NCBI RefSeq assembly: GCF_024519435.1
Contig: NZ_JALJRZ010000007.1
Location: 1-64,000 of the forward strand
Source: Terrabacter sp. Ter38
Lineage (GTDB): Bacteria; Actinomycetota; Actinomycetes; Actinomycetales; Dermatophilaceae
Length of the DNA: 64,000 nt
Direction of reading: 5' to 3'
Shown here: positions 62,214-64,000 of the stretch, piece after piece
How the letters are laid out: each line of letters begins with the position of its first letter
Position numbering within the stretch: the stretch's first letter is position 1
Made by a program: the position numbers and the translations under genes
Notes under the pieces: generated by a model
What the model saw: the letters and a program-made list of their open reading frames with translations, nothing else
Databases searched by the model: none
Told to the model about the DNA's origin: nothing

Positions 62214-62600
62214 ATGCGAACGACGGCCCTGCGCAAAGGCCCTTCGGTGGCCCTCGCGCTCCTGCTCACGGCCACCTCACTCGGGGCCTGTTCGTCGGGG
62301 TCGACCGGCTCCTACTGCGATGCGCTGACGGCCGCCGAGGCGGACTGGAAGGATGCGAGCTCGACGCTCAAGGATCCTGCAGCCGCGGCCCGTTTCGTCG
62401 CGACGATCACCTCCATCGAGGCGAGCGCCCCGGAGGAGGTCAAGGCGGACTGGGCACAGCTGCAGGTCCTCGTCACGACGTTCACGGTGGCCCAGCCCGA
62501 CCTCGCTGGCCTGACGAGACGGATGCAGGGCTTCGAGAGCTCCGCCAAGCGGATCGAGACGCACGCCAAGGAGACGTGCGGGATCGACCTCGGTCGCTGA
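62214..62600 (+). CDS. Small lipoprotein
   Basis: A 128-residue secreted lipoprotein. A signal peptide (VALALLLTATSLGAC) ends in the lipobox LGAC with Cys at residue 26, followed by SSGSTGSYCDALTAAEADW. The mature domain is helical, with Cys at SYC and KETCG that could form a disulfide. Function unknown. It was not assigned to the pyr operon because a separate -10 lies upstream. Confidence 0.8.
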   Translation: MRTTALRKGPSVALALLLTATSLGACSSGSTGSYCDALTAAEADWKDASSTLKDPAAAARFVATITSIEASAPEEVKADWAQLQVLVTTFTVAQPDLAGLTRRMQGFESSAKRIETHAKETCGIDLGR

Positions 62601-62667
62601 GCCGGGCGTGAACGGCATCCGAGCGCCTTCGGGAGACGTTCCGAGGGACCCGCCGGCCGGGCCCGCG

Positions 62668-62697
62668 TTGCGGCGCGCACGGCCGGATCGCTAGGTT
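62668..62697 (+). promoter_or_regulatory. Promoter of mihF
   Basis: TTGCGG (62668-62673) and TAGGTT (62692-62697) with an 18-base spacer. The RNA would start near 62704, about 70 bases before the GTG. Confidence 0.55.
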
Positions 62698-62776
62698 CGG
62701 CGGAGACAACACGCGAGACGTGCAGAACGACAGGGGGCGCAGGGCGCTCCCGCAGGCAGCGAGGAGACCGAAGACC

Positions 62777-63094
62777 GTGGCGCTTCCACCGCTCACCCCT
62801 GAGCAACGGGCCGCAGCACTGGAGAAGGCTGCAGCCGCACGTCGGGAGCGAGCAGCGGTCAAGAACCGGCTCAAGTACTCCAGCGGCTCGCTCTCCGAGG
62901 TCCTCGAGGACGGCAAGGCCGACCCGGTCATCGGCAAGATGAAGGTCACCGAGCTGCTCGAGTCGATGCCCGGCGTCGGACGCGTCCGTGCCAAGGCGAT
63001 CATGGCCGAGGTCGGCATCGCCGAGTCTCGACGCGTGCGCGGCCTCGGGGCCAACCAGGTCGCCGCCCTGCTCCACCGCTTCGAGAAGCCGTGA
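62777..63094 (+). CDS. mihF: Integration host factor, actinobacterial type (mIHF)
   Basis: A 105-residue nucleoid protein. LPPLTPEQRAAALEKAAAARR is the N-terminal helix, GKMKVTELLESMPGVGRVRA and IAESRRVRGLGANQ the H2TH-like DNA-binding region. GTG 62777 gives the normal length; an earlier frame-open start is rejected. AGGAG lies upstream. The mihF-gmk-rpoZ order is standard in actinobacteria. Confidence 0.94.
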   Translation: MALPPLTPEQRAAALEKAAAARRERAAVKNRLKYSSGSLSEVLEDGKADPVIGKMKVTELLESMPGVGRVRAKAIMAEVGIAESRRVRGLGANQVAALLHRFEKP

Positions 63095-63714
63095 TGTCGA
63101 CTGACCCGACATCGCCCGCGGAGCCCCAGCACGACGCAGCAGCCCCCAGGCGTGGTCGGCTCACCGTGCTCGCCGGCCCCACAGCGGTCGGCAAGGGCAC
63201 CATCGCGGCCTACGTGCGCACCCACTTCCCGGGCGTCTGGTTCTCCGTCTCGATGACGACCCGCCGCCCGCGACCGGGCGAGGTCGACGGGGTGCACTAC
63301 CACTTCGTCGACGACCACGAGTTCGACCGTCTCGTCGAGGCGGGGGAGTTCCTCGAGTACGCCGTCGTCCACGGTGTCGCCAAGTACGGCACGCCGCGGG
63401 GTCCCGTCGAGCGCGTCATCCGAGAGGGCCGCGACGCCCTGCTCGAGATCGACCTGCAGGGCGCGCGGCAGGTGCGCGACACGTGGCCCGAGGCGCTCTT
63501 CGTCTTCCTCGCCCCGCCGAGCTGGGACGAGCTGGTGCGCCGGCTCGTCGGCCGCGGCACCGAGGACGAGGCCGAGCGCGAGCGTCGCCTGTCCACCGCA
63601 CGGGGAGAGATGGCGGCCCAGAGCGAGTTCGACGAGGTCGTCGTCAACGACGATGTTCGTCGGGCCAGCGAAGAACTCGTATCATTGATGAGATCGGGAC
63701 GCGCCGACCGGTGA
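63094..63714 (+). CDS. gmk: Guanylate kinase
   Basis: A 206-residue kinase converting GMP to GDP. P-loop LAGPTAVGKGTIAAYV, the GMP-binding TRRPRPGEVDGVHYHFV and EYAVVHGVAKYGTP, and the lid GRGTEDEAER. It starts at ATG 63094 (TGATG overlap with mihF) or at GTG 63091. About 18 residues precede the fold. Confidence 0.95.
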   Translation: MSTDPTSPAEPQHDAAAPRRGRLTVLAGPTAVGKGTIAAYVRTHFPGVWFSVSMTTRRPRPGEVDGVHYHFVDDHEFDRLVEAGEFLEYAVVHGVAKYGTPRGPVERVIREGRDALLEIDLQGARQVRDTWPEALFVFLAPPSWDELVRRLVGRGTEDEAERERRLSTARGEMAAQSEFDEVVVNDDVRRASEELVSLMRSGRADR

Positions 63715-63815
63715 GTCCCGACGTGATGTGTGCCAGCCGACGGCCCACGACCGCTCCGGCGTCGACGTCGCGGCACGCACCTCACGCCCGCTGAAACCAA
63801 CGAAACGAGATCACT

Positions 63816-64000
63816 GTGTCCGGTACCCAGGCTGCTCCCATCGGCATCACCAACCCGCCGATCGACGACCTCCTGACCGCCGCCGACTCGAAGTACGCGC
63901 TCGTCATCTACTCCGCCAAGCGCGCCCGTCAGATCAACGCCTACTACTCCCAGCTGCAGGAGGGCCTGCTCGACTACGTCGGCCCGCTCGTCGAGACCGA
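63816..64000 (+). CDS. rpoZ: RNA polymerase omega subunit (3' partial)
   Basis: GTG 63816 opens the protein [20 protein letters not shown], then [21 protein letters not shown], typical of actinobacterial omega. The ORF runs off the window after 61 codons. The 101 bases after gmk show no terminator. It stabilises the RNA polymerase beta' subunit. Confidence 0.9.
   Translation, partial: MSGTQAAPIGITNPPIDDLLTAADSKYALVIYSAKRARQINAYYSQLQEGLLDYVGPLVET

Overview
The window is 64 kb of very GC-rich (about 72% by eye), densely packed chromosomal DNA from an actinobacterium. SteA/SteB, mIHF, an actinobacterial HelD, leaderless TANNNT promoters and the TPR/HAD/tlyA/nadK/recN/steA/steB/pyrG gene order point to Actinomycetota, most likely Micrococcales near Intrasporangiaceae (family level is inference). 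No rRNA, tRNA, CRISPR array, prophage or insertion sequence was seen. Most genes lie on the + strand in long runs joined by ATGA or GTGA overlaps.

Layout. 1-12.4 kb: a partial TPR-like protein with an Arg/Gly-rich N-terminal repeat, a HAD-IIA phosphatase, a small acidic protein, TlyA, NAD kinase, RecN, then steA-steB-(MraY-like)-murJ-(GT4 glycosyltransferase), an envelope module. 12.4-15.3 kb: pyrG, a Nudix hydrolase and a YchJ-like protein. 15.2-28.2 kb: an accessory stretch with an EamA exporter/LysR pair, a TetR/MFS efflux pair with a clear triple operator, an OafA-like acyltransferase, aspS, AraC/VOC genes, a GNAT/MMPL pair and rarA. 28.5-34.6 kb: a peptide ABC transporter operon (dppC-A-B-D-F) whose first ATPase gene carries a one-base frameshift. 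34.9-44.3 kb: alaS, ruvX, mltG, then a shikimate operon aroE-(A24 peptidase)-aroC-aroK-aroB-aroQ. 44.4-51.7 kb: a short leader ORF plus RNase J, an intradiol dioxygenase pseudogene, a small unknown protein, HelD/HelR, efp, nusB and a winged-helix protein. 51.85-62.1 kb: the complete pyrimidine operon pyrR-B-C-carA-carB-pyrK-pyrD-pyrF behind a PyrR RNA-binding site. 62.2-64 kb: a small lipoprotein, mihF, gmk and the start of rpoZ.

Working together: the pyr operon, pyrG and gmk supply nucleotides; the aro operon makes shikimate-pathway intermediates up to chorismate; alaS, aspS, efp, nusB, tlyA and rnj serve translation and RNA metabolism; recN and rarA serve DNA repair.

The most unusual signals are: (1) an 8-base word, GTATGCCG/CGGCATAC, found about 27 times in both coding and non-coding DNA, created by otherwise rare codons and paired inversely in terminator-like hairpins; (2) TAG/TAA stop codons that double as the first half of a -10 box for the next gene, usually a leaderless one; (3) the steA-steB-MraY-like-MurJ-GT4 module, which looks like a dedicated lipid-linked glycan pathway; (4) several structured leaders and operators.
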